Positions 9,001-16,208 of a stretch of DNA of 48,937 nucleotides are shown here, piece after piece; the first letter of the stretch is position 1; the number at the start of each line of letters is the position of its first letter. The stretch comes from Candidatus Trichofilum aggregatum (GTDB lineage: Bacteria; Chloroflexota; Anaerolineae; Promineifilales; Promineifilaceae): positions 1 to 48,937 of the forward strand of contig JADJUV010000185.1 of assembly GCA_016716885.1 (NCBI GenBank), given 5' to 3'. Both the position numbers and the translations under genes were made by a program. The notes under the pieces are model-generated. The model was not told the DNA's origin, made no database searches, and worked only from the letters and a program-made list of their open reading frames with translations.

Positions 9001-10944
9001 CGCATTGCCGAAGAGATCAGGCGCAACCTGGATTTCTTGGTGCATCACGCCCCAGAACAGGCTGACCGGCATCGCAGTTTACGGGCGGTGTTTAGCTACT
9101 CCTGGCAACTGCTAACCGAGCGAGAGCAGGCGATTTTTCGTCAGCTATCCGTTTTTCGGGGCTTTTTTTCGCTGGAAGCGGCCCAGGCGGTGGTGGGAGC
9201 CACCCGGCAGGATATTCTCTGGCTGATTGATAAGACGATGGTGCGCCCTGAACCGGGAGAGCGGTATCAGGTGCATGAACTCCTGCGGCAATATGGAGCG
9301 GAAAAGCTGGCCGATGTCCCCGGCGCGGCCGCAACCGCCCAACAGCACCATTCTCGTTATTACACCCATCTGCTCCAACAACAAGAGCCAGCCCTGTTTG
9401 GCCGAGAAATCAAACAGGCCGCCCATTATCTGGATGGACAGATGGACAATATTCGGGCGGCCTGGCGTTGGGCGGTGGCCAGGAAGGATGGTGAGGCGTT
9501 GGCCGCGGCCGCGTGGGGTCTCTCTCGTTATTGCCTTCTGCGGGGATTGTTTCAGGAAGGGGAACGGTTTTTTAGCGCGGCCGCGGAAGCTTTGCTCGGC
9601 CAACCGGCAGTGCGGACGCTCCGTGCGCTCATGCTCTGCGAACAGGCCCGCTTCCTTAATGAACAGGCCCTTTACAGCCAGGCTATTCAGATAGCCCAAC
9701 AAGCCTTACTCGATAAACCGTCCGTCGCCGTTATGAAGGGTGACACACCTGAACGGCCTGTTTACCCCCTCACAACCAATGCCCACCTGGAACTGGGACG
9801 GGCGTTGTGGCGGCAGGGAGAGTACGCGGCCGCGCGCCAACAGGCAGATATCGTCATCCAGCAGGCCCAAGCCGAAGGGCTTTTCTTATTGCAGGCCGAA
9901 GGGTTACGTTTGCAAGCCGGTATCCATATTGAATTAGGTGAAAGTGATAAAGGCAAACCGCTCTTTGAAGCCGCCTTAGCCATTTACCAGCAGGCGAATG
10001 ATTTGCTCAGTGAAAGTACGGTTTTGCACAATCTGGGGCTGATGATGCGGCGGATGGCCGAATTTGCCACCGCTCAACAATATTATGAGCAGGCTCTTAC
10101 AGCGCGGGAAGCGATTGGTTATCGGCAGGGGATGGCCCTGACATACAACAATTTGGGAGCCTTAGCCAGTGATCGGGGGGATGTGAGCCAGGCGATTGTT
10201 TATTCCCAACAGGCGTTGAGCATCAGTCGCCAGATTGGGGATCGGTATGTGGAAGGCATGGCCCTCATCAACCTGGGGATCAATTATCATGATCAGGGGA
10301 TTTATGAAGCGGCAGGCCGTTATTACACCGAATCGTTGACCTTGTGCCAGGAAACGGGTAACCGGCGGCTGGAAGGGTTGACCCGCCAGATGCAGGCCAT
10401 GTTTTTGGGCCATTTGGGCGAGTACGCGGCCGCGTTGTCAGCCTGTGATCAGCTCATGGCCCTGGCCGAAGCACTCAATGATCAGGCCATGATCAATTAT
10501 GCCTGGCTGTGCCGGGGACATAGTTTGTTGGGGCTGAAAGAGTGGGGGGCGGCGCTTTCGGCGTATGAACAGGCCCTGGCTGGTTGGGAAGGGGAGTTGC
10601 CCATTTTTGAGATGGAACCAAGAACAGGTGTGGCTCACACCTATTTCCTTCAGGGGAAAATCCCGTTGGCCCGGCAGGCGTTTGAGCCAGTATTGGCTTT
10701 TTGGGATATGGGGCACAGTTTGGACGGGTTGTATGAGCCATTGAAGGTGTATCTGGTTGGTTATGAGGTACTCAGCGCGAGTGGGGAAGGGGAACGCGGC
10801 CGCGACATTCTCAAGACGGGTTATGCCATTCTCCAGGAGCGGGCCACCAAAATCAGCGATGAAACCATGCGCCACTCCTTCCTCACCCACGTCCTCACCC
10901 ACCGTGAACTTGCGGCCGCTTATGAAAAAGAACAAATAGGGTAA
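6031..10944 (+). CDS. Giant transcriptional regulator with tandem BTAD/NB-ARC modules and TPR tail
   Basis: A 1637-residue SARP/AfsR-like signalling regulator, presumably a cytoplasmic DNA-binding NTPase switch. Order: N-terminal winged-helix-like segment plus BTAD (1-245); first NTPase with Walker A 'GVPGSGKTR' (about 280-288); a second winged-helix/BTAD copy starting near 519; a second NB-ARC with Walker A 'GPGGVGKTT' (about 796-804) and Walker B 'ELLLVLDN'; then TPR repeats (about 1190-1560, e.g. 'YNNLGALASDRGDVSQAI'). The two BTAD halves share 'GFKSRKAEA' and 'CQPRP', so the front half is an internal duplication. The first NTPase is shorter, has 'LLILDD' as Walker B, and lacks the winged-helix end seen in the second, so it may be degenerate. 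It contains 15 GCGGCCGC sites, two at equivalent places in the copies (6325 and 7870, both 'WLDAAAFQ'). The target genes are unknown; no partner gene is adjacent. Confidence 0.85.
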   Translation: MGKLTIMVLDGLTIRVDGRLVTGFKSRKAEAMLVYLACQPRPQTRDHLANLLWEGSDPNQAGANLRKTLSDLRQNLGDFLLINRDEISLNPECDWWLDAAAFQHLLKNAHHNNWRDLEQALTFYQGDFLAGFFLRENLAFDEWASLARERWRLLALSALSQLVTHCLHSRRYDLGVAQATRWLNLDPFNETAHRLMMRLYARRGQRNLALAQFATCQNTLADELGVEPTATTLALADRIRFAPQQPLFISPAFTPLIGREKELTQMSQALETGRLVTITGVPGSGKTRLAAEATAIHTSDFQHGVYLISATASPWLAAVSQVLALPETNTINQLALALRGRERLLILDDWRPTPEALLFVTGLLQQTNALKLILITHQPTGLPGEQVLPLAGLSYPPPDSDADIALFPAGQLFLQQARRVRLDFALTPENTHDVRHICQLVAGLPRELERAAATIRAFTPRQIAAQLAENQANPAHTPESIKATHSLWPDASSLDGDEQIQLDDLSPMLLRSARPQAALIIRLLGGFQLTWQGEPLAGFKSRKAEALVAYLVCQPRPHARETLATMFWDESSQEQALANLRKLLTELPASLADYLHITRQTITFNSEKSHWLDAAAFQQLLSSGDGTLAALEVAIRLYQGAFLADFHLPDSPEFESWAALARERWHHQFSQALRTVAQTCLHRRQYGQGLVYARRLYEIEPLSEQAQRLVMLLLARQGHITEALHQYQQFQALLLTQLGIAPTAETQALAERIQTVSGQANQLPPPPVHFVGREQELMLINQWLDDPACRLLTITGPGGVGKTTLAQVAAADRQVDYLHGVTFASMVGVVNLDELVPTLAAALGFSFSGAQPPRQQLLNYLRQKELLLVLDNSETLTSTALSGSLDLVLDILQQAPQVKILATSRDRFNVAAEQVCHLLGLPLPPPQAELAQLVANEAVQLFALRAEAKQPTFALTAETAPDVAAICRLVQGVPLGVELAAAAVAFYPVRRIAEEIRRNLDFLVHHAPEQADRHRSLRAVFSYSWQLLTEREQAIFRQLSVFRGFFSLEAAQAVVGATRQDILWLIDKTMVRPEPGERYQVHELLRQYGAEKLADVPGAAATAQQHHSRYYTHLLQQQEPALFGREIKQAAHYLDGQMDNIRAAWRWAVARKDGEALAAAAWGLSRYCLLRGLFQEGERFFSAAAEALLGQPAVRTLRALMLCEQARFLNEQALYSQAIQIAQQALLDKPSVAVMKGDTPERPVYPLTTNAHLELGRALWRQGEYAAARQQADIVIQQAQAEGLFLLQAEGLRLQAGIHIELGESDKGKPLFEAALAIYQQANDLLSESTVLHNLGLMMRRMAEFATAQQYYEQALTAREAIGYRQGMALTYNNLGALASDRGDVSQAIVYSQQALSISRQIGDRYVEGMALINLGINYHDQGIYEAAGRYYTESLTLCQETGNRRLEGLTRQMQAMFLGHLGEYAAALSACDQLMALAEALNDQAMINYAWLCRGHSLLGLKEWGAALSAYEQALAGWEGELPIFEMEPRTGVAHTYFLQGKIPLARQAFEPVLAFWDMGHSLDGLYEPLKVYLVGYEVLSASGEGERGRDILKTGYAILQERATKISDETMRHSFLTHVLTHRELAAAYEKEQIG

Positions 10945-11093
10945 AACCCCTCACCCCGGTCCTCTCCCGACGCGGAAGAGGGCCCAAAGAGGGAAAAAAA
11001 AGAAAAAGAGAGAAAAAATTTTTTTTTGTTTTTTTGTGCCCCTTGGCCCTCCGGGGGTGTCTGTGTTACTTTGCTAAGGGGTGAGGGTCTTGG
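10945..11093. other. Low-complexity convergent intergenic segment
   Basis: No gene. The ends, ACCCCTCACCC at 10945 and GGGGTGAGGGT near 11080, are inverted copies, so the segment looks like a large hairpin repeat between converging genes. Its middle (about 10990-11036) is purine then T-rich homopolymer runs that look unlike anything else here and may be poorly resolved sequence. Confidence 0.5.
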
Positions 11094-12155
11094 TTAAAAC
11101 GCCAACCGTAACTGCCTGCCCTGCCCCATCTGCAAATTACTTACCCCCACCCCCAACAGCCGTAACCGCTGCCCCGGCGACCAATGTTCCCGCCAGATAG
11201 CCTCAGCCAGCGCCAAAATCGTTTCCAGATCATCTGCCCCCACTTCCAGCGATTTTTGGCGGGTGAAGGTGGTGAAGTCACTCCAGCGAAATTTGACCGT
11301 GACGGTGTGGGCCAGCAGGTTCTCTTGCTGTAATGACTGGGTTACGCTGGTACACATCTGGCTTAATTTTTCTCGGAGCAGATCCGCGTTGTTGATGTCC
11401 TGATTGAACGTCCACTCCTGGCTGATACTCTTACTCAGACCTCGTTCGGCTATCACGGGACGATTGTCTTGCCCCTGAGCGCGTTGGCACAGGCTTTCGG
11501 CCTGGTTTTTGAAGAGCGGTTTGAGCAAGGTAAGGTCCGCGGCCGCAAGCTCACCACACGTCTCAATCCGCAACCCTTGTAACCGCTCCGCTGTGCGTGG
11601 CCCAATTCCCCAGATGGCCCGTACCGGTTGTGGGGCCAGAAAGATCGCCTCTTCGCCGGGGGGAACCACCATATACCCTTGCGGTTTGCGAAAATCTGAG
11701 GCGACTTTTGCCACTAGCTTGTTGCTGGCTAAGCCTACGGAGGCGGGTAATTGGGTGGCCGAGAAGACGTGTTTTTGGATCGCGGCCGCGAGCTGTTCCA
11801 CTTCCCCATGCCCACTCAAATCCACATACGCCTCATCCACACTCATCTGCTCCACCGGGCCATACTCGGCCAGAATGTCCATAATCGAGCGGGAACAGGC
11901 CCGGATGCGCGGCCAATCGGCGGGCACAATGAGCAAATCTCGGCACAGGCGCACCGCCTGGCTGGTAGGCATAGCCGAGCGAATGCCCAGTTTGCGGGCC
12001 TCATAACTGGCCGAAGCGACCACGCCGCGTTCGTTGGGTTTGCCGCCAACGACTAGCGGCCGCGAACGATGCTCCGGATGATCCAGCAGGTGAACATTGA
12101 CGTAGAAGGCGTCCATGTCGAGGTGAAGAACGGCGCGGGGCCAGGTGGGGGGCAT
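11094..12155 (-). CDS. dinB: DNA polymerase IV (Y-family)
   Basis: Error-prone translesion polymerase. From the chosen start it is 353 residues, the normal DinB length. Motifs: 'VLHLDMDAFY' (catalytic Asp in palm strand 1), 'SYEARKLGIRSAMP' (fingers), 'MSVDEAYVDLS' (the catalytic Asp-Glu pair), 'VGLASNKLVAKVAS', helix-hairpin-helix 'VRAIWGIGPRTAERLQ', and a little-finger domain at the C-terminus. The frame remains open to 12239, but those extra residues are encoded by repeat sequence, so ATG 12155 ('MPPTWPRAVLHLD') is preferred. The C-terminal 'GRQLRLAF' resembles a beta-clamp binding tail (QL..LF type). GCGGCCGC sites are at 11539, 11782 and 12056. Confidence 0.93.
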   Translation of the reverse strand: MPPTWPRAVLHLDMDAFYVNVHLLDHPEHRSRPLVVGGKPNERGVVASASYEARKLGIRSAMPTSQAVRLCRDLLIVPADWPRIRACSRSIMDILAEYGPVEQMSVDEAYVDLSGHGEVEQLAAAIQKHVFSATQLPASVGLASNKLVAKVASDFRKPQGYMVVPPGEEAIFLAPQPVRAIWGIGPRTAERLQGLRIETCGELAAADLTLLKPLFKNQAESLCQRAQGQDNRPVIAERGLSKSISQEWTFNQDINNADLLREKLSQMCTSVTQSLQQENLLAHTVTVKFRWSDFTTFTRQKSLEVGADDLETILALAEAIWREHWSPGQRLRLLGVGVSNLQMGQGRQLRLAF

Positions 12156-12168
12156 AGGGTTCGAGTTG

Positions 12169-12328
12169 GTAGGGGTGGGGCAACCGGGGCGAAAGATGGA
12201 ACAACGGAATGAGAAATTTCCCGGTTGCCTCACCCTCACCCTGGTTGCACAACAAGAGGGGGCAAGGCAGGTGGGAAATTTGTCTTGCCGTTACATCCTG
12301 ATCCTGGCCCACCTGCCCTGCCCCTACG
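12169..12328 (+). repeat. REPIN-type repeat, copy 1 (GTAG heads)
   Basis: A 160-bp element that begins GTAGGGGTGGGGCAACCGGG and, read from its other end, also begins GTAGGGG. Each half folds: GGGTGGGGCAACCGGG pairs with CCCGGTTGCCTCACCC, and GGCAGGTGGG pairs with CCCACCTGCC. Two inverted REPs with GTAG heads form a REPIN. It lies just past the 3' end of the RAYT gene and overlaps the open frame upstream of dinB. Confidence 0.8.
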
Positions 12329-12334
12329 TCCATA

Positions 12335-12891
12335 TTACGCCATATCAACGTAACGCATCTTGGTTAACAATTCATCCAGGTTCTCCTTGTCTTCGGCCCA
12401 ACGGATAGGGTTGTTCTGAATGTATTGCCGCGTGGCGTTTAATTCCCGTTCGTTACGGATAATGCGGTCGTAATAACCCCGTTGCCACACCCTACCATCT
12501 GGTGTCTGTCTCAGATTATTGATGCGCCGGGTCATTAACGATTTGAAATTACCAATGACAGCCCCAACGGAACCTGATTCGGCGTTTTGCAGGCCGGGTT
12601 GTGGCGAAGTTTCCAGTTGGGGTAGGATGGTGGCACGAATAATAATGAGGATACCATGCAGATGGTTGGGCATGACGATCCATTCATCCATGACGATATG
12701 TTGGGCGTGAGGGTGATGGGTGATGTTGGCCACCCGTTTTCCACCAGTTCATGCCAGACGGGGTTATCGAAAAGGGTTTCCCGTTGGTGGGTGCAAATGG
12801 TGATGAAGTAGATACCGGCAGAACGGTAATCCCAATCGCGCAACCGGGTAGAACGGCGGTGATGTTTGTATGGATCGTAGCGGTTGGGCAT
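12335..12891 (-). pseudogene. RAYT (REP-associated Y1/HUH transposase), frameshifted
   Basis: Single-strand transposase of the TnpA_REP/Y1 family, which excises and copies REP elements. The N-terminal part (12891 to about 12735) reads 'MPNRYDPYKHHRRSTRLRD' and 'YFITICTHQRETLF'; the rest (about 12735 to 12335) is in another frame with the HUH metal motif 'MPNHLHGI' and the candidate catalytic Tyr in 'TRQYIQNNPI'. The two frames join near 'VENGW/NITHHPHAQ' through loss of one base in a GGCC stretch, so it may be a sequencing slip or real decay. Together they give about 185 residues, a normal RAYT. One REPIN lies downstream and two upstream, the classic RAYT arrangement. It contains no GCGGCCGC, unlike its surroundings, which suggests later arrival. 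Confidence 0.8.
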
Positions 12892-12937
12892 GGACGAATT
12901 GTAACACAACCGGGGAAATGATGTGGTGTAAGGACGC

Positions 12938-13100
12938 GTAGGGGTGGGGGCAACCGGGGAAAGATGGAACAACAGAACGAGAAATTTCCCGGTTGCCTCA
13001 CCCTGGTTGGGCAATATCCGTCTCGTAAGAGGGGGCGAGGCAGGTGGGAAGCTTGTCTCACCGTTGCATCTTGATCCTGGCCCACCTGCCCCGCCCCTAC
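12938..13100 (+). repeat. REPIN-type repeat, copy 2
   Basis: A 163-bp copy of the GTAG-headed inverted REP pair, same orientation as copy 1, 47 bp upstream of the RAYT start codon. The hairpin arms (CAACCGGGG/CCCGGTTGCC and GGCAGGTGGGA/GCCCACCTGCC) are kept while the loop between them varies. Confidence 0.8.
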
Positions 13101-13123
13101 CATCATGTCATCGGCAAAGGCGG

Positions 13124-13289
13124 GTAGGGGTGGGGCAACCGGGGCGAAAGATAGAATAACGAGATAAGAAATTTCCCGGTTGCCTCACCCTGGTTGGGGC
13201 AATATGCGTCTCGTAAGAGGGGACGAGGCAGGTGGGAAGCTTGTCTTGCCGTTACATCCTGATCCTGGCCCACCTGCCCCGCCCCTACG
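13124..13289 (+). repeat. REPIN-type repeat, copy 3
   Basis: A 166-bp copy, 23 bp after copy 2 in direct orientation. It shares with copy 2 the central segment CGTCTCGTAAGAGGGG that copy 1 lacks, so copies 2 and 3 are the closer pair. Confidence 0.8.
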
Positions 13290-13342
13290 TAACACACCTT
13301 ACATCTCTAATATCTATAGCTTTCAAGAAAAAGATTTTGTTT

Positions 13343-13392
13343 GTAGTGACCGCTTTAGCGGGCTAGCACCAGCCCGCTAAAGCGGTCACTAC
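13343..13392. repeat. Perfect 22-bp inverted repeat (hairpin)
   Basis: Arms 13343-13364 and 13371-13392 match base for base around a 6-nt loop. It begins with GTAG like the REPs but has another stem sequence (core CCGCTTTAGCGGGCT). It lies 32 bp from the end of the minus-strand GTPase gene and could also end that transcript, although the following T-run is short. Confidence 0.75.
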
Positions 13393-13423
13393 GAACCAAG
13401 ACCCCAAATGATTATCTGAACAG

Positions 13424-15151
13424 CTATAGCTGGCTCTTTAACCCCAGAATATGCGTTTCTAGATCGGCCAGTTGGCTTTCTTGTTGCTCTAGCCGCGCTT
13501 TTTCAGCCCGCACGAAGCGGGAGAAGGGGGCCACGGTGTCATCAATGCGTTGCACGGCCCGGCGCATTTCCCGGTTAAACTGTTCGGTGAGGCTGGTGAC
13601 AAGCTGACGGCGCAGGTCGTTGAGTTTGGTTTCTAGCTCCTGTTTGGCTTTGCGGCGGCGCATGGGCAGAACCAATAGGCCGAGGGTCGCGGCCGCGAGG
13701 CCCGTCACTATCCCCGTCACATCCACCCACACCACCTGCACCGCCACGGCGATGGCAATACCCACGCCTACCCCTACCCCGGCCAAACCCGCTTCCACCA
13801 CGGCCATACGGGCACTATCGGCCAGGCGGGTCGCTTCCCCCTCATTATCATAATGCTCAATGGCCGACTGCACCGACTTACCGATGGAATCCACCAGTCG
13901 TTGCCGGTCATAAGCCAGCGTCCCTTCACGCGGGCCACCCTGGCCTACAATCCGGTCATCGTGTTCCTGGCGCCGTTGGGCCAGATGCTCCGCCACCGCC
14001 GACCACTGGCGCAAATCTTGCTCTACCATCCAGTCCACCAACTCACCTACCCGTGATTCAATCTGCTGGGCGGTATTACCAATCACCTGGTCTTCATACT
14101 GTTGTTTGATCTTACTCGTCTGGATGAGATCAGTGATGCGCCCCAGGCGGATGGTTTCATCAAAAAAAGCATTGCCTCGTTTTTCCATACCAAACAGCAG
14201 GTTGTCCACCTCACTCAGGCGGGCCGTGAACTGCCGTTGCATATCGTCCTGGTGGTAACGTTGTTGGGTTTCGATGTCGTGGAGTAGGGTACTGTCTTCG
14301 GCTAACCCGGCAAGGTCGGCCTGCACGAAGCCCATCTGTTTTTTGACCAGCTTTTGGCCCACGCCGAGGGGGTTAAGGAGTTTGAGCCGGAAGCGGCCGC
14401 GATCATCCAACGTCTCTTCAATAAACTTTTCCAGTGGTTCAAAACCACTCGGTTGCCAAAATCGAGGTTCTCCGGCTTTGGCTTTTTGGGCCAACCGGGC
14501 CGACACGGGGAAAATAGCCCCGATTTCGCCAATCAACCGCTTACCCGCATCACGCACAAACTCCACAATTTGCGCCACTTCCGCTTCATTCGCCAAAATA
14601 TCCACTTTGTTGATGATCAGGACAATCTTTTTGCCCCAGTCACGGATGCGTTCCAGGAAGGCGCGTTCACTTTCCGTAAAGGGGCGATCCGCTGAGGTGA
14701 GAAACAGAACCAGATCACTGCGGGGAATAAAATCCACCGTTAGCGCCTCATGTTCGCGCAAAATGGCATTGGTTCCCGGTGTGTCTACAATGTTGATGTT
14801 TTTTAGCAGAGAGATGGGGGCCGTATGCACCCAAATGCCTTTTTCCCGCGCGGTTTGTTCCACCGTTTCGCCATGTTTTAGCAGATGAATCTGGCTGGTG
14901 GTGGGGGTAATGCCTTCGGCCAGCAAACCAGACTGTCCCAACAGGGCATTGATAAAAGAAGATTTACCGGAGTTAAACTCTCCGGCAATCACCAATAAAA
15001 ACAGTTCGTCTAGCTGGCGCAACGACTCAGCCAGAGCGAGCCGGTCATCGGCTGTGGCGGAACTGGTTGCCAACACATCACGCAACTCTCCCAGAGTGTT
15101 GCGCGTCAGTTTTAACAATTCCTCTTGATGGGCATCTAAAATCGCTTCCAT
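13424..15151 (-). CDS. Dynamin-like GTPase with C-terminal membrane hairpin
   Basis: A bacterial dynamin-like protein, likely involved in membrane remodelling or stress. Residues 50-240 are the G domain: P-loop 'GEFNSGKSS' (57-65), switch/G3 'IVDTPGTNAI', and G4 'NKVDIL'. Long helical segments follow (about 270-430), then a hydrophobic pair near 450-495 ('VGVGVGIAIAVAVQVVWVDV' then 'GLAAATLGLLVLP') ending in 'RRRKAK', and a final coiled-coil. This layout matches bacterial dynamin-like proteins with a paddle-like membrane hairpin, in one copy instead of a tandem pair. The small membrane protein at 15181 lies 29 bp upstream in the same direction, so the two may be co-transcribed. The specific role is unknown. 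Confidence 0.85.
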   Translation of the reverse strand: MEAILDAHQEELLKLTRNTLGELRDVLATSSATADDRLALAESLRQLDELFLLVIAGEFNSGKSSFINALLGQSGLLAEGITPTTSQIHLLKHGETVEQTAREKGIWVHTAPISLLKNINIVDTPGTNAILREHEALTVDFIPRSDLVLFLTSADRPFTESERAFLERIRDWGKKIVLIINKVDILANEAEVAQIVEFVRDAGKRLIGEIGAIFPVSARLAQKAKAGEPRFWQPSGFEPLEKFIEETLDDRGRFRLKLLNPLGVGQKLVKKQMGFVQADLAGLAEDSTLLHDIETQQRYHQDDMQRQFTARLSEVDNLLFGMEKRGNAFFDETIRLGRITDLIQTSKIKQQYEDQVIGNTAQQIESRVGELVDWMVEQDLRQWSAVAEHLAQRRQEHDDRIVGQGGPREGTLAYDRQRLVDSIGKSVQSAIEHYDNEGEATRLADSARMAVVEAGLAGVGVGVGIAIAVAVQVVWVDVTGIVTGLAAATLGLLVLPMRRRKAKQELETKLNDLRRQLVTSLTEQFNREMRRAVQRIDDTVAPFSRFVRAEKARLEQQESQLADLETHILGLKSQL

Positions 15152-15180
15152 TATGCTTATTCCCCCGACGTGCTTTTTTA

Positions 15181-15549
15181 TTATCCAAAGGTGAGATAAA
15201 TAAAGAAGCCTAACCCCATAACGAGCACCCCGGCTACGCCAAAAAGGTCAAAAAAGTTTCTATCATAGGCCCGGTCCTGACGATGTTCTTCACGCCGGGC
15301 GGCATCCATTTGTTCCAACGCTCTGCGGCCGCGCCCCGCCCGCCCCGGAAATGGTTCAGAAGCCAATATAGCGCCTACCAAGCTGGTCAACCCACCCCCA
15401 ATGAGTAAACCCAACGCATAACCAGAGCCATCACGCCAGCCAATGACCTGGCAAACCACCACGGTAAGCACCACCACCCCCACGATGATTAAAACCACCT
15501 GGCCTAGATAACGGCCTATCTCTTTACTGCGATTTGTTTTATTGTTCAT
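15181..15549 (-). CDS. Small membrane protein of unknown function
   Basis: I do not recognise a named family. The 122 residues contain three or four hydrophobic helices ('LGQVVLIIVGVVVLTVVV', 'YALGLLIGGGLTSLVGAIL', 'FGVAGVLVMGLGFFIYLTF') separated by a charged loop 'RRALEQMDAARREEHRQDRA' that should face the cytoplasm. It lies 29 bp upstream of the dynamin-like GTPase gene on the same strand, which suggests co-expression and perhaps a membrane anchor or partner; this is inference from spacing only. Confidence 0.65.
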   Translation of the reverse strand: MNNKTNRSKEIGRYLGQVVLIIVGVVVLTVVVCQVIGWRDGSGYALGLLIGGGLTSLVGAILASEPFPGRAGRGRRALEQMDAARREEHRQDRAYDRNFFDLFGVAGVLVMGLGFFIYLTFG

Positions 15550-15788
15550 TATTTCCGTCAGTTTTTCGCCTGGGGCACAGGCTTATGATCTCAGGCCCTT
15601 TGTAAAACTGGCCTGGACCAAGTTTACGACCGGGTTTTGCTTTACACAAGCACCCGATATTTTATTGTCTGGATGCTCAGATTCTATTCTACCTTGCCGA
15701 ACAGGGTATGAACCATTGAAAAGGAGAATCATTTAAGGCGATTGCCTGCTGGGTTTACGCCCGCCCCAAGGACAGGGTGTTTTCTAAA

Positions 15789-15824
15789 GTGGGCAAAATG
15801 GGCGACCTCGCCCATTTTACCCAC
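15789..15824. repeat. 16-bp inverted repeat
   Basis: Arms 15789-15804 (GTGGGCAAAATGGGCG) and 15809-15824 pair with one mismatch around 4 nt. It belongs to the class of isolated hairpins with GGGC/GCCC near the loop seen elsewhere in the window. Confidence 0.65.
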
Positions 15825-15888
15825 AGATCGGGTTCTCCCTTCCCGCCAGGGTTCCGCCGGGAAGCCGCGAAAAACGGCCCTTAAAAAG

Positions 15889-15923
15889 TTCCCCGCCCCT
15901 GGGGGCGGGGTTAGGGGTGGGGG
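15889..15923 (+). repeat. GC-rich intergenic repeat, family copy 1
   Basis: Core CCCCGCCCCTGGGGGCGGGG followed by TTAGGGGTGGGGG, preceded by AAAAAGTT. The same element recurs at 25219-25253 and, inverted, at 41207-41243. The first part is self-complementary. Confidence 0.7.
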
Positions 15924-16208
15924 AAGCCCGACTATGTCATCGTCCTCGTAATTATTGGGGGTGTTGGTTCATTTTTGAGACAGAGTTAGGAAAAACAAGC
16001 GGCTCGTTTTGCCTGCCGCCAACTATGTTATACTGAGAATCACACACAGGTAACGGATCGGAGTCTCAATGGTATGGGGTGGTCCGCGGCCGCGAACCAA
16101 AATTCACGATCTCTGTATTGGTTTACCTCTGGTCTCCTGTTAAGATGAGCCTGATCACCAAAGGGTGATACACCTTAATGTTGTTCCTCCACGTTTCATG
16201 AAATTGTT

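Larger units (their letters stand above)
15550..16208. other. Non-coding 660-bp region before the histidine kinase
   Basis: No convincing gene. It holds a hairpin (15789-15824), a GC-rich repeat (15889-15923), one GCGGCCGC (16086) and, near the kinase, TATACT at 16029-16034 that could be a -10 box with a long leader; the -35 match TTGCCT (16009-16014) is too close, so the promoter is only tentative. Confidence 0.4.

Noticed and set aside
9145..9702. 185-codon frame on the minus strand inside the BTAD gene
   Set aside because: Shadow of the NB-ARC/TPR coding frame; no recognisable domain and no ribosome site.
12156..12239. N-terminal extension of DinB
   Set aside because: Translated REPIN sequence; the conserved protein starts at 12155.
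14274..14888. 204-codon plus-strand frame
   Set aside because: Antisense to the G domain of the dynamin-like gene.
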